This document shows positions 1 through 11,571 of a stretch of DNA of 64,000 bases, piece after piece. The translations under genes were made by a program, and so were the position numbers. This DNA comes from Lindgomyces ingoldianus. Its lineage: Eukaryota; Ascomycota; Dothideomycetes; Pleosporales; Lindgomycetaceae. Under the pieces are notes generated by a model. That model was not told the DNA's origin. It saw only the letters and a program-made list of their open reading frames with translations, and did no database searches. Each line of letters starts with the position of its first letter. Position 1 is the stretch's first letter. Where the stretch lies: positions 1,221,335-1,285,334 of the forward strand of contig NW_022985167.1 of NCBI RefSeq assembly GCF_010093535.1. The letters run 5' to 3'.

Positions 1-2451
1 ACGAAGACGATGGAAGTATTGGCATACTCCATACGAATTGCTACCGCGCCTTTGTTGCCTGCCATCCCAGACATGCCAGTCTGCGTTCGCGTCAGCATCA
101 AGGTTGGTAGAGTTTGAGGATTCAAATCACCTTCTTTAAACTGCCTTCAACATTCTTGATGAACTTCAAAGAGTTGGCTCTCACAAAAACAGACAACGAA
201 GCACCAACAAGCTGACCCCCTCTTAGAAGGACATACTCTTCTTTCCCATGCTTCGATGCATTCTTATTCAAGCAGTTCCTAACCGCAGACTCCCAGGCCT
301 GCCTCCTTGCTGGATCTGTTGACATGATCTGCTGCGGACTAAGCTCAACGATTTCCTGAAATCCAACGGCCACAATCTCAGGACATTGCTGAGAAGGATC
401 CACATTCGGACATAACCAGGGCGACAGATCTTCATTAATCCCATGCGTTTTGCCGTTTAAGTTGAAAGTGCCAACGAGCATATGGATGACCTCGTTTTCA
501 GTAAACTCCGCGGATCTTTTGTTTAGTTCCGACATGACATAATCGTTGATTGGATCATAGAGATGGACTGGGACCTGCCCCATCAACCGTCCAAGGAGCA
601 TGTCAATCGTGTTCTGTCGTCCTTTGTCCGCGAAATTGTTGATATACATGCGCGTTGCGCTCTTCCGGGCATCTGCCAGCGCTCCGGCAAGTGACATCTT
701 TCCATGCCGAGTGAATGATGACTTAAGCGCTCCCGTGCCTGCATAGATGCGTGATAGAGCGTCTCCATTATCCGCCCACATGCTTGAGTGTCTAATCCAG
801 AAGTCAGGGTTAGCCCCCAGCCCCTTATGACCCAGGAAGATCTCCAGAGCCATTTTACTAATGATGGTTTGAACGAGGTTGGTTCGATCGAGGCAGTCGA
901 GGCAGTTCGTCCTAAAGATACCCTCCTGCTGAAGAATTGTAGTTGGACATCTGACAATATGCTCCTCTCCATTTGCCCTCGCATGCTCCTCTGCCTCTTC
1001 AGCTAGGTAGTAGGCAAAGCTATCGGCGGAGTTCTGAATCCACCGAGAAATCTCACTAGCCATCTCATAACCCCCTGGTCCTCGTGTCTCAGCATGGAAG
1101 TCAAACTCCGTGAGCTGGATGAGCTCGTGGTCTCTGGATGAGCCCTTCTCTTGGCTGTTAAGCGGGCTGTTCCTGATGTGGTACCGATATCGACTAGTCA
1201 ATTCCATCTCGTTAGGCTTTTCATTGCTGAGGAGATTAACGACGTGAGTCGCGCCATAGCTCAACTCTAGATTTTCGAAGTGCTTGTCGAATGCGGGTTG
1301 AGTGGCTTCAGGAGACCGGGTAATGGTAATCTTCTGCTGTCCGGGGAGCAGTCCAGTCTGCTGTTCCCAGAAAACAGGCACACTTCCTCGGACTTGTGTG
1401 TATGAGAAGCATACACCTGATGGTGCCCAGTATATTGTTTCTGTTTCCACGAAATTAGCGACATTGCCATCATCGTCAATGCCACGTGCATTGAACCTAG
1501 TGCCTGCTCTTCTGCAAGACAGTCGAGAAATAAGAGTCATGGATGACGGCAGTCCAGATCGTTGCGTCCGAATAGGGGAAGTGGATGAGGGAATGGTAAT
1601 GGTAAGAGCAAAGCCTCGAATTGCGGAGGTCAGAATGCCGGAAGCATCTAGTGCTTCCTTCTCGCGGGGGGCTAGTCGAGATCTAAAGTCAACCAACGGC
1701 TGGATCATATATGAATTCCAAAGGAAACCGGCGTCGAGACTGTCGATGGACACGGTTGCTGCATCAGAGGACCTTCAGCACGTTAGCCTTGCGCTTCCGC
1801 CATAGAGTCGCATCTTCGCACCTTTCCTGCAGCCGCCTTGTAAGGTCGAAGTCTGAGCTGTAATAAAATGTACCACTACTTAACAACTTCTTCAACGCCA
1901 AGCAAGGGTGTTCCAGCGGAGACTCTCCCTTCCCTCTCCCAAAGCCCATTTCAAAGCCTTCATCGTCTATAGTATCCGTCGGATAAGGATTTACTTCATC
2001 GTTAAGAAGAGCATCATAGCTAGAGCTGTTCAAGCAATCTGCCTTCCATTAGCAAAAACCCCCCCCACATATCCCCACGGTGCTGCTCACAAAACCCCAC
2101 CGAATGTATCCTCTGTACCGTCTCCCCCGGCCTCACTGTCGCCACCTTGGACGCCCCATTCACCACGACCAGGAAAACATCCCCATTCACGGTGATCAAG
2201 CCCAGCGTGCCATGCGTATTGACCATATTCAGGGCCCGGTACTCCCCTAAATCCAGCTCTTCCACCGTCGAGAATTCCACCATACATCTTGCCGCCGCAG
2301 CCCCATTACTCGATAGCGAAGTCTGAGAGGCGTTGTAAAGCCCATTCTGCTCGGTTGAAGTTGAGCTATGACGGAGCACGAGGGCATGTGTCGCGGTCGA
2401 GAGAGCGATTGCACGGTGGGGATATTCCTTGATTAGGACGCGAATAGACAT
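1..2451 (-). CDS. Synaptojanin-like inositol polyphosphate phosphatase (Sac1 + 5-phosphatase), 3' end outside window
   Basis: This is a phosphoinositide phosphatase of the yeast Inp51/52/53 type, which removes phosphates from membrane inositol lipids at the plasma membrane and endosomes. The exons are <1-80, 131-1772, 1822-2038 and 2091-2451, joined by introns of 50, 49 and 52 nt, and the frame is continuous across all of them. The first about 500 residues form the Sac domain. Its N-terminal FYCLNSSSYD stretch is only formed after splicing, and the catalytic Cx5RT motif is visible as CLDCLDRTN. A 5-phosphatase domain follows (GTFNLNGKTHG, GFQEIVELSPQQI, then SGMAGNKGAV after the last intron) and runs off the left edge. 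The start is the ATG at 2451. Family assignment is firm; which of the Inp paralogues it is cannot be said without the C-terminus. Confidence 0.93.
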
Positions 2452-3069
2452 TGTCTCTGGCTGGTGATCCGGAGAGCAAATTCGGCAGGCGGTACAGGCA
2501 TGTCCGGGGCTTCACTTTTGGAGAAGGTTGTTCCAGGCGGCGAGGAAGAATTGTGAATGTGCGGCATGCCCAGGTAAGCCCAGCTGATGGCCGTGGTCGT
2601 GTGCAATCAACGCGCCCAAAGTTTCACAAGCCACATGCAAAAAGCGGCGTCCCAAGGTTTCACTTTTCAAGGAATGTGCCGTGTCGGTTGAGAATGACGA
2701 CAACGTGTCCTATTTATGTACCTAGAGAGACTATTGTAGCGTCTAAGGATTCTAGGAATTTTTTTTTGTCCCTTCACTTCACGTTTGAATATCCGGGAAG
2801 AATTGAGTTGCGGAAGACAGCCCCGCACGCAGATCCTATGGATAGACAGGCACGTGACAGGTAACAATGCCATCCAGGCACCCTGTGACTTCATAGGCTA
2901 GATCACGCTTCTATTTTGAACAGAATTGCGAAGAAGAACGCCTGACAAGTAAATAAAACCCAAGGATATTCGAATAACCGTTCCATCATCACTTCACCAG
3001 TCGAAATGCAAGAACACAGACCGTAGCAGGCAAAGAATGCGCTCGCTATGGTTCTGCTAGAAATGCCAT
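2452..3069. other. Intergenic, upstream of the phosphatase gene
   Basis: This 618-bp stretch should hold the promoter of the phosphatase gene and the 3' UTR of the RS-rich gene. I see only short open frames without family resemblance and an A/T run near 2760. No RNA gene is apparent. Confidence 0.5.
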
Positions 3070-3669
3070 CTACCTTCGATATTCCCTCCTCCTGCGCCCG
3101 TCATCATCCACAATCACCACCCTCTCTCTGGTCTCTCGGTAGCTCCCTCGGGGGTCGTGGTCATCATACCCTCGACTCCTGCTTCTTACCCGACTGCGAC
3201 TTCTCCGTCGTTCAAAGTGCTCATACCGGTCTGGCTCAGGTGCCGGTTCCACATATCTAAAGTGGTCATAACGCGGAGAGGACTCTGGCGAATAGTCTCT
3301 CACACGCTCTCTCCTGGACTCGCGCTCATGCACAACATACTCGCTGTGCCGACTAGGACTGTGGCTCGTAATACTGCTCCTGGGGCTGACTTCGACATAA
3401 TGGTGTTGGGGCGCTGGAGCGTGCGGAGGTGGTGGAGGCGGCTCCTGGACAAACACCGGAACAGGCTGTGGAGCAGGAATTGAAAGAGGCCTAGGGGCCG
3501 GCACAGCGACGTAGCTAGCGGACGGCGGGCGAGACGTCTCCCGAATCACTTCAGTCCGGGAGACGCGATGTGTGGAGCGGCGGTGTCGAGGGGGCGAGGG
3601 CGAGCGAGTCCGGACAACTCGGTATGGAACCACAACATCCTCCTCCTGCCGCACCTTGACGAGACACAT
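3070..3669 (-). CDS. Small Arg/Ser/Pro-rich protein of unknown function
   Basis: An uninterrupted 199-residue frame starts at the ATG at 3669. The protein begins MCLVKVRQEEDVVVPYRVVR, which resembles the opening of short uncharacterised proteins in other filamentous ascomycetes (from memory, not searched). The rest is low complexity: an early SPSPPRHRRS segment, a proline-rich middle with six consecutive prolines, a serine-rich part, and a C-terminal third dense in RS, RR and acidic dipeptides ending in REYRR. There is no signal peptide, membrane segment or folded domain. RS-type composition fits RNA-associated or condensate-forming proteins, but that is only an inference. It lies in the same orientation between two larger signalling genes. 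Confidence 0.7.
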   Translation of the reverse strand: MCLVKVRQEEDVVVPYRVVRTRSPSPPRHRRSTHRVSRTEVIRETSRPPSASYVAVPAPRPLSIPAPQPVPVFVQEPPPPPPHAPAPQHHYVEVSPRSSITSHSPSRHSEYVVHERESRRERVRDYSPESSPRYDHFRYVEPAPEPDRYEHFERRRSRSRVRSRSRGYDDHDPRGSYRETRERVVIVDDDGRRRREYRR

Positions 3670-4396
3670 TGGGTGCTTGCGAACTGTGTCGCAACAATGC
3701 GATCGGGCTGTGATTCGTGGGCTGATTGGGAGTGGGGTACTCGCGATGGATGCAAAAGCAAGTGATGAAATCTGTAGTCACGGGTGTGCGCGTTTAACAG
3801 AGAGAGGGAGAGAGAGAGGCCTTGAAGAACAGATCTCGGTCAGCCAGGAATGAGCGGCAGCTGAGGTATTAAGAGGCCGGCAGCATGGCTGGGTGAGATG
3901 CTAAGGTGTTGAGGCATCGGAGCCCAGCCACATGGACCAACCCATGCAACATGTGCCGCCTTGGAACAAGTCCGAGTGACGACGGTGGCATCTCATCAGC
4001 CGAGCAAACTCACCCTAGCCCTGTCAACATCTCTTGGCTTTTCACGCCCATATGCAACTTAGGTTTGGAAGGAGTAAAATATGCTCATCATCACATTTCC
4101 AAGTGCTAAAGACAAAAGAACTCAAAGCCTACAGTAGTGATGTTACAGCCTCCACCTAATCAGCCCTATTTGCCAGATAGGGGCCGATCCAAACATTCCC
4201 TACAGTCCACTGAACCAATGCTTCCAAGATATTGCTCCCCTAGTGTCTTTACATATTGAGCCATTACCGTGCATTACCGCTTCACAAAAGGCCTTCGCTT
4301 CTCGTGGGTGATCATGCATGTTCGTTCCAAAATGCCAATTCCCCTATGCAGCAGCCAAGTCGTAAAAGCATGTGTCAACTAGAATCAGTCGTCAAA
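3670..4396. other. Intergenic with short GA-rich tract
   Basis: This stretch lies upstream of the RS-rich gene and downstream of the RhoGAP gene. A purine tract of AG/GA repeats sits at about 3798-3819. Several overlapping short frames cover 3546-3853 on both strands, but none looks coding. Confidence 0.5.
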
Positions 4397-7104
4397 CTAA
4401 TCATCCATCGGTTTATCCTCGAGCTGCACGCCTCTAGGAGCGTCCTCCCCCCTCAAGCTACCAACCGAGTCACGGTTCACAGGGTTCCTCCCCAAGCCAC
4501 CAGCAGGTTTCCTGGGCAGGGGAACGCGGGTACTAGATGGGGCCGGATGCTCTTGAGCTGCATCTATGCTACCATTGGTGCCCTTGCCATCAACAACAGG
4601 GCTCTGATCCGCACTTCCGGGTACTTCTAAGGAGTTTCGACTTCCAGCTGTGCCCCTGCGCTCCGTTGGAGAGGTTGTATTGACTGGGAACCTGGTCTCC
4701 GGGCCTCCAGAACTTCGGTCGCGACGATGGTTTCGAGAGCCAGGGTTCGGCGAGGTGGCGCGTGGGGAGCGCTGTGCGGCAATAGCACGGTTACGCTCTT
4801 CGTAATTGGCTCGTCGGTTGCTCTCATCCGTCGAAATGGCGCGGGGACGTTGTGCTCCAGATGAAGAGTGGGTGAGAGTGCTGGCACGCTTCAGTTCCCC
4901 AAAAATTGCATCCTTATGTGCGAAGAGATCGCGGATGAGGCGGAAGCTGTAACGTTCGTTCATTGTCAAGCTTGACTCTTGGCGTGGCCGTAAGATGCAA
5001 GGGGCGAGAGTCTGCGCAAGAGCCGTAATGTAGGCTTCATCCGCTGAGGTCAGCTCAATCAACCGAGTAAAATGAGTTGTGATCGCATCAAGAGTTGCAA
5101 TGTTGGCAAGGCGGAGTTGACCAAGGGTCGACTGAATGACAGAGACCCGGGTCTCCTCGGAGGCGTCGGTGGCGGTGGTGCTGTAGATTGTCTTTACGAT
5201 TTCATAAACATGGGAAGAGACGAGGGAATCTAGTGCAGTTAGTATTTGTGAGTCGATATTGAGTGGGCCTATATATACCGGGAAGCTCGAGAAGATAGAG
5301 CTTAAGAACGCTTGCAACAACGGGTATCTCAAATTTTTCAAGGATTTCGTGGGGGAATGTCTTTCCAGTATTGATGGCATTCCGGAGAGCATGAGTCTGT
5401 GCGAGAGAAACGTCGACAAGCCAAATGCCGCGGCGAACCTCATCACCTTCAAGATCAGGGTAGTGGTTGTCGAGGAAAGTGAGAATGGTAGTTATGATTA
5501 TTGGGACCCGCTTGCGGTCTGATCGAGCCCTGGCCTCGAGGTCCACGCCAAAGGTTTGCTCTGTAACACAATTAGGAAATTATGTCAAATTATAGAATGG
5601 TGGGTTTATTACCATCAACTGAGTTGTAGTAGTTCTCGTACGTCGTAACCCTTGGAATAAATGGTCCTGTCCTATAGTTTTCGAGCATATACCTCAGATC
5701 ACCCAGAGGCTGGACGGTCTCTTGGAACAGCATCATCTTATCCACAGTGCTCTGCAGACTGGGGATGACATTGCTGACGGCACCAGAGAAGTCTAAAATG
5801 ACGGCCTTGATGGCCTTTAGCCTATCCAGCTCGCAACGTTCCATGAACTTTAGGTGGTCGACCATGGCCTCTTCCAGATTGCAGCGTAGAGAGTCGAGCT
5901 TCTTCACAGAGGCCTTATAACGCTCATCGGATTCCCGGGCTTCTCTCCGAAGCTTTTCCGTTGGTGTTTCGTTGGGATACGGGTTATTGAGTGGATTCCA
6001 GCCTTGGAGATACTCCTGCACAGTTCCAACGGGAGAGTCAACTGTGAAACTATCTTGGGACATAGCAGAAGATGCACGTTCCAGGGGTTTCTTTCTCTCT
6101 GGAATCCCCGTCATTTGGAAGACCTTCGTCTTCCACTGGTAGTTCATCCTCGAACTGTTTGCAAAGGCGTTTCCTACGTTTCCAACCAGGCGCAGGAAGC
6201 CGTTATCGACGATGTCCTGGCCAATTCTCTCAGCATAGCTGACGCTGGATGCACCCATGTGTTTCTGGATATATTCGGTAATGTCCGAGCCAGATGAGCA
6301 GTTTTGGTAGACACCCAGGATCGGAACTTTGACCTCTCCGATCTTGATAGTTCCCAACATATGCGTCAGAATCTTCTTGACCTGTTCTGGCTGATAGGTC
6401 TCGTCACCGAGGTCGATCGGGTCTTCCTGATTGTCGTCCGGTTCGGACATCTTGATGGTCGGGATATTCTTAGCCTTGGGGCTTGCTGCCTCACTCTGTG
6501 GGTCTTGGAAGGCCAGTTTATCCTCTTCTTCAAGGTCCTCGACCAGTCGGCACTTGTTGTAATACTGAGACCGGAACTTGCGCACAGCCTCGGCTTGCCG
6601 GTCGTGAATTTTGATGCGGTTCTGGAGATCATCTTGCGAGTTCTGCACCCGAGCGGCATGCGCCTCACACCAACGACTGAACGGGTTGACAACGAGCTCT
6701 CGGATGTTAGATGCGATCTTACGGTGGTTCTGGGCAGCCGACTCCATCTCGGTGCGGACGCCTTCATAGGCCTAACGTAATGTGAGCCACGCTCTTAAGT
6801 ATGCCAGCCACGAATCGACTCACCTTCCGCACGCTAGCACCCTCATCTCTTGCGAATCCACCCGTTATGCGCTCCGCGGCGGGTCCAATGCCGCCCAAGC
6901 TGTTTCCGTATAGCTCTTCGGTATCCGCACGCATGCGGGCAATAGTAAGGACCTGTTGGTTTTCCTGAACACCTTGCTGAAGCTTCCCAAAGAGAACTCC
7001 TAGTCCTGCGAGGAGTCAGCACATGCACAGACAGAGGTGAGCACGTAGGTCGTACCGCCCGCATAGTCGCTTGACCAGAACGACCCAGCGAAGCCTGAAG
7101 CCAT
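4397..7104 (-). CDS. Rgd2-like Rho GTPase-activating protein (F-BAR, DEP, RhoGAP)
   Basis: A five-exon gene (4397-5229, 5279-5560, 5613-6771, 6824-7005, 7056-7104) codes for 834 residues with the frame intact. Residues 1 to about 160 are the first half of an F-BAR/FCH membrane-curving domain. A DEP domain follows at about 230-330 (ILTHMLGTIKIGEVKVPILG to QWKTKVFQMTG). A second coiled segment then completes the F-BAR, so the DEP sits inside it. The RhoGAP domain is at about 470-660 and the tail is disordered and Ser/Pro-rich. This order matches yeast Rgd2 and fission yeast Rga8, which act on Cdc42/Rho GTPases at growth sites. At the usual arginine-finger position (G-I/L-F-R) the sequence reads GIWLVDV. 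The start is chosen from the fungal N-terminus beginning MASGFAGSFW. Function is inferred from domains. Confidence 0.92.
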
Positions 7105-7663
7105 ATTGGAAGGGTATCACTGATCCGTAGAAACTCCTTGCTAAAAGTCCAAAGTCTCCTAGATCAAGCAGACGTTTTTGTGTCGTGTGGCAGTGTAAAT
7201 GAGCGTGGACGAGGAAAGTCTGTGGAACACGAGTAGCCCGCCCCAATGTGATCGCGGATTGTTGCACGGCGTGATACTTGCGGAGATTGGTGAGGAGGCA
7301 CGGGGGGTGAAGCAGAAGGGTGAAGTGGGAAGCGCAGCCGCGACAAATAGTGCTAGCTGGCGTCAAAGGTGGTGAGTAGCTGCTGATTTCAGGAGAGCGT
7401 TTCTGCTTCGACGACAGAGGCCAGCTGAAGAACTCACATAATGCGGCAAATCCCTGCTGGCCTTATTCTTGGCACGCCGTTGTCACCCACGCCAGGTTCA
7501 GGGAATGATCACCGGGACCTCTTCTCAAAACGGGCGATTCCCATCAGGCAAAATCAGCACGAATCTCACCATATGTTTCCGTGATCCTGGGAAAGCTCTG
7601 GGACGAACCTGAAGGTCTCCCTCAGACGATCTCGCAAGGCACAAATTAGAGAACAAGTTCAGA
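7105..7663. promoter_or_regulatory. Divergent promoter region between the RhoGAP gene and GGTase-I beta
   Basis: These 559 bp separate two start codons that face away from each other. The stretch must contain both promoters and 5' UTRs. No specific element is assigned. Confidence 0.5.
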
Positions 7664-8935
7664 ATGGCCTCCCGCGAGAGCACACTTTACTATTCCAAGC
7701 ACATCAACTACTGGAGAAGAAATCTAAAAACATTCCTGCCCCATCACTACACTGGCAACGATTCAAATCGCATAATGCTTGCTTATTTCATCCTCTCCGC
7801 AGTCGACTTGCTGGGAGATTTACCGGCGGCGCTTTCATCTGAGGAACGTCAAGGTCACATAGAATGGATATATCGCTGCCAACTTCCAGAAGGTGGTTTT
7901 CGAGGGTCTCCAGGAACAGACTTTGGAAGCTTGAGGAAAGCTGAAAATGCGGTTTGGGATCCGGCAACCGTGCCAGCGACTTTCTTCGCTATTTCCATAC
8001 TCGCGATATTGGGAGATAATCTACGGAGAGTAAAGAGAAGGGAAACCCTCTCCTGGCTGAATAAGATGCAGAGACATGACGGGAGCTTTGGAGAGACTCT
8101 TGGGTTGGACGGCCGAATTGAAGGCGGCCATGACACGAGATTCGGATACACCGCTGCTGGTATCAGGTGGATGTTGAGGGGTACAGTCGCGGGTCCAATT
8201 GACGAAGTACCAGACATAGATGTCGACAAGTTCGTTGAGTGTTTACGGAACTCTGAAACTTACGACGGAGGAATCTCAGAAGATGCATACCACGAAGCTC
8301 ATTCTGGGTATACCTGCTGCGCCGTCAGTGCTCTTTCCTTAATCGACCGCCTACCACTTCCCGCAAACTCCTCACAACAGCCTGACGACCGAATTCGAGG
8401 TATAAAAAATCCTCTGCTATTGCTACGCTGGCTAGTCTCCCGGCAAACTTTAACAATAGAGGAAGACGATGCCCTCGATGCCCACGCGGCTGAGGCCGAT
8501 TCGGCAGCTACCACCAATGATCCACGGCCGTCCATGAAACTCTCAGATTCATATTACGACCTTTCAAGGGTAGGCCTCAACGGCCGTGCCAACAAAATAG
8601 GGGATACATGCTACGCATACTGGTCCTGCGCCCCTCTCAAAGTCCTCGGCCATCTCGACCTCGTGGACGGAAAACCCATCCGTCGGTGGTTACTCGACAA
8701 AACGCAGCACCTAGTCGGCGGCTTTGGGAAACTCCCAGGACACCCACCAGACATCTACCACTCCTACCTTGGCTTGGCCATCCTCTCTATTTTCGGAGAA
8801 CCTGGGTTGAAGGATGTGGATGCGGCTTTGTGCATAAGTAATAGAGCAAAAGCACACCTTGAATCGTTACCCTGGAGAAAAGCGACTGTTGGGGATGCTA
8901 AGCAATGTGGAATGGGAGATGGTGGGGAACTATAG
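7664..8935 (+). CDS. cdc43: Geranylgeranyltransferase type I beta subunit
   Basis: A single-exon gene of 423 residues for the catalytic beta subunit of GGTase-I. With the shared alpha subunit it attaches a C20 prenyl group to CaaX-Leu proteins such as Rho and Cdc42. The protein shows the alpha-alpha barrel repeats of prenyltransferase beta subunits: GCQLP-type repeats near residue 70 (YRCQLPEGGFRG), then DGSFGETLG, TYDGGISEDAYHEAHSGYTCCA, and VGGFGKLPGHPPDIYHSYLG. The zinc ligands are visible as the Asp and Cys in GDTCYAYW and the His in DIYHSYLG. Its Rho substrates link it loosely to the neighbouring RhoGAP gene, but this is probably coincidence. A GGTase-II or farnesyltransferase beta is less likely because of the length and the GGTase-I-like N-terminus. 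Confidence 0.9.
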   Translation: MASRESTLYYSKHINYWRRNLKTFLPHHYTGNDSNRIMLAYFILSAVDLLGDLPAALSSEERQGHIEWIYRCQLPEGGFRGSPGTDFGSLRKAENAVWDPATVPATFFAISILAILGDNLRRVKRRETLSWLNKMQRHDGSFGETLGLDGRIEGGHDTRFGYTAAGIRWMLRGTVAGPIDEVPDIDVDKFVECLRNSETYDGGISEDAYHEAHSGYTCCAVSALSLIDRLPLPANSSQQPDDRIRGIKNPLLLLRWLVSRQTLTIEEDDALDAHAAEADSAATTNDPRPSMKLSDSYYDLSRVGLNGRANKIGDTCYAYWSCAPLKVLGHLDLVDGKPIRRWLLDKTQHLVGGFGKLPGHPPDIYHSYLGLAILSIFGEPGLKDVDAALCISNRAKAHLESLPWRKATVGDAKQCGMGDGGEL

Positions 8936-9312
8936 CTTCGTATGGCGATGAGTGGCCAATAGTGTTATTTCTATGAATTGTGCATTGAGAGTGCTGAATA
9001 TCTTGAGGTTCAAATAGTTTGGAGAAGTACGATACCCCTATCTTTAAGCATCGGAAGGAATGGGATTCACCATCGCCACTCCAATCGAAAACCTATAATA
9101 TCACATGCCAGGTGTCAGTTATTGCCGTCTCCGCCACACCTTGTCTAGCCACACGCGGCAAAATCTCGGCTTTACAATTCTCCCTTTCCCAAACTTCCCT
9201 CCCATCGCAAACCAATCCCAAATCTAAACCCCAACCGCACCCTGGAGACTTTCCCCCAGCCTCCTTTCCAGCTATCCTGCAACCTTAACTCCTTCACCAA
9301 CGCAATCCTATA
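8936..9312. other. Intergenic, upstream of RRP17
   Basis: This is a 377-bp spacer with a pyrimidine/C-rich leader just before the RRP17 start codon. I see no coding signal. Confidence 0.45.
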
Positions 9313-10129
9313 ATGCCACCACCGACAAAAAAACGCAGAACCAATTCCTCAGTACCGCAAGAAATCCTCTTCGACCCCGCCGCACGTGAAGAATACCTCA
9401 CAGGTTTCCATAAGCGCAAACTGGCGCGTGCAAAACACGCACAGGAAGAAGCTGCGAAGAAGGAGAAGGAGGAGAGGTTGAGATTGAGGCGAGAGGTGAG
9501 ATTTCTTTCTATTTAAATACTTGCGTAGAGAATTGGGCTGGGGGTTTGGGGTATAAATGGATGATGGAGCGGGTAGAGCGGGGTGTACACTGAAAGAGTG
9601 CATATGAGAGGATGCATGAATGGGTACTCATTGACGTGCCCTACAGCTGCGGAAACAGCGAAAGGAGGACCTAGAACGACATGTCAGCGAAGTCAACGCT
9701 CTATTACGAAAAGCCACCGACGACCCCCACTCTGATAAGGAATCTCCGGAAAACACTGACTCCGACGACAATACCAGTGAAGAGGAATGGGAGGGGCTCG
9801 AAGAGCCCGTCGTAGAGGATATCGACCGCGAAGACGAGTACATAGACGAAGACAAATACACCACTGTTACGATCGAAAGCGTGCAGATATCTAAACACGG
9901 GTTTCAGAAGACTGGGGGAGGTGGAGCGGATAGTGGGGAGCAGGATAAGGAGAACGGGACCGGGGAAGGAGAGCAGAAGAAGACGTGGGCGAAGGAGAGG
10001 CCCAAGGTGGATAGGCCGAAGAAGAAAAAGAAGAAGTTTAGATATGAGAGTAAGGCGGAGAGGAAGGTCACGAGGATGAAGCAGGGAGCGAAGAATAGGG
10101 CGCAGGCTAGTGCGCGAAAGGGGAAGTAA
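9313..10129 (+). CDS. rrp17: Rrp17/Nol12-family nucleolar rRNA-processing protein
   Basis: Two exons (9313-9495 and 9647-10129; intron 151 nt with GTGAGA donor and CTACAG acceptor) encode 221 residues. The N-terminus carries the family signature FDPAAREEYLTGFHKRKLAR followed by a charged helix, KHAQEEAAKKEKEER. The spliced frame continues as LRKQRKEDLERHV, then an acidic region, and ends in a strongly basic KKKKKKFRYESKAERK tail. Nol12/Rrp17 proteins are RNA-binding nucleolar factors needed for large-subunit rRNA 5'-end processing. The basic tail fits nucleolar targeting. The intron is longer than most in this window. Confidence 0.9.
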
Positions 10130-10565
10130 AATACCCAGCTATGAGACTTTCGAATAACCCGCTATGATTCTATGGTTGTTTCGAAGTGATATTTCGAGAG
10201 ACGTTTGAGCAGCGGTTAACCGGCACCAAACCAATACGTGCTTGAATGCGTGTTGGTGGTGTCCTAATATGGCCTCCAAAAGTCTTGACGGCAGATCACC
10301 AGCACCAGTCAGGCATGTGCCAACAGGTTAGGGGACGAACTTCCAACAATGTATTTGTAGCGCTTAAGAAAGAGTCTCTGAAGCGTACAGTCCTGTCATC
10401 CTCTCAAGCCAGCCACGAAGAAACAAAGAGATATGCAGTGTAAAGGGGGTTTCCGCCGCCCGATTCGATGTCCACACGCCCAACCAAGATCCGATTGACC
10501 ATGCCCACTCAGCTGTTCACTGACACATGCGTCAATCACCAAGAAGGAGAAGTATGACTTAGAGA
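10130..10565. other. Intergenic between convergent RRP17 and tropomyosin genes
   Basis: This 436-bp stretch should hold two 3' UTRs. I see nothing coding in it. Confidence 0.45.
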
Positions 10566-11265
10566 TTAGATGTTACCAATATCAATGGCTAAGGTGTCGA
10601 GCTCCTTCTGGCTATCGGCGTATTTCTTAGCCATCTCTTCATACTTGGATTCCCACTGGTCGCGTGCCTGCTCGAGGGCTTGCACTTTGCGTTCGTAATG
10701 GCCGGATTTAACGTCGGTTTGGCGGAGTCTACAAGGAGAAGACGCATCAGCAATGTTACCTTAGCAGCCAACACCCGAATGTAGGCGAGGAAAGCAGGAA
10801 GGAGGAATTCTCACTTCTCGTTCAGCTCACGGATGGTTCTGTCAGACTCCTCAGCCTCTTCTTCGAGTAACTGGATTTTGCGTTGCATGCTGTCGGCCTG
10901 GCCTCCGGCTTGCGCTCCCGACTCGGCTTCGCCTTTGAATTTTTTAACTGACTCTTCGAGCTTCTCCACCTCGCTCTCGAGGACTTGGTTCTTGTGTGAC
11001 AACGAGGTGATTTCCTGCTCCTTCTGCATGTTCTCCGTCTCCAACGTCTTCAGCTTCATCTTGTATTCTTCGGCTTTCGCGGCACTGTCGTCGGCCTCCA
11101 AACGGAGCGCCGCCATTCTCTATGGGCAGCATGTATGTCAGTCAAAGGGTTTAGGAGGTCGGCACTGGGGGATTCGCGGCATGTGAGTCCTCCGACAGAG
11201 CTTAATGCAGGACAAAGGGAGATGGCGGGGTAGGTTCAGAAACTCACCGCCCTGATTTGATCCAT
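10566..11265 (-). CDS. Tropomyosin
   Basis: Three exons (10566-10728, 10815-11119, 11248-11265) give 161 residues, the same length as fission yeast Cdc8. The first exon codes only MDQIRA. The whole protein is a continuous alpha-helical coiled coil with heptad pattern (RMAALRLEADDSAAKAEEYK, QVLESEVEKLEESVKKF, RTIRELNEKLRQTD) and no other domain. Tropomyosin lies along actin filaments and stabilises the cables and contractile ring used for polar growth and septation. The introns of 128 and 86 nt are long for this window. It is divergently arranged with the securin-like gene across about 300 bp. Confidence 0.93.
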
Positions 11266-11571
11266 GGCTGGAGAATATGTGGAGGTATCGTAGGGAGGGT
11301 TATTTGTCTGAAAAGAGGAAGCAAGTTTGCGTAGGAGAGAGTGCAGGAAAGTGGTGTGTTGGTGTGGTGGTGTTGTTGTCTGAGAGGGCCCTTGATAGTT
11401 AATGCGGCACTCCGGGCACGGGCCAGTCCTTTTTGGCAACAGCGGGAAGTCAAGCGCCAAGACAAGCCTCGCCGCTCGGCATTCACCTGGCAACGGGTGT
11501 AAACAGGCCAACCAAAACTCCCACCACGCACCCCTCCGCTCCACCCACATCGCTCAATGTAACTCAACGCC
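11266..11571. promoter_or_regulatory. Divergent promoter of tropomyosin and the securin-like gene
   Basis: Only 306 bp separate the two start codons, so the two promoters must overlap or adjoin. No specific element is assigned. Confidence 0.5.
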
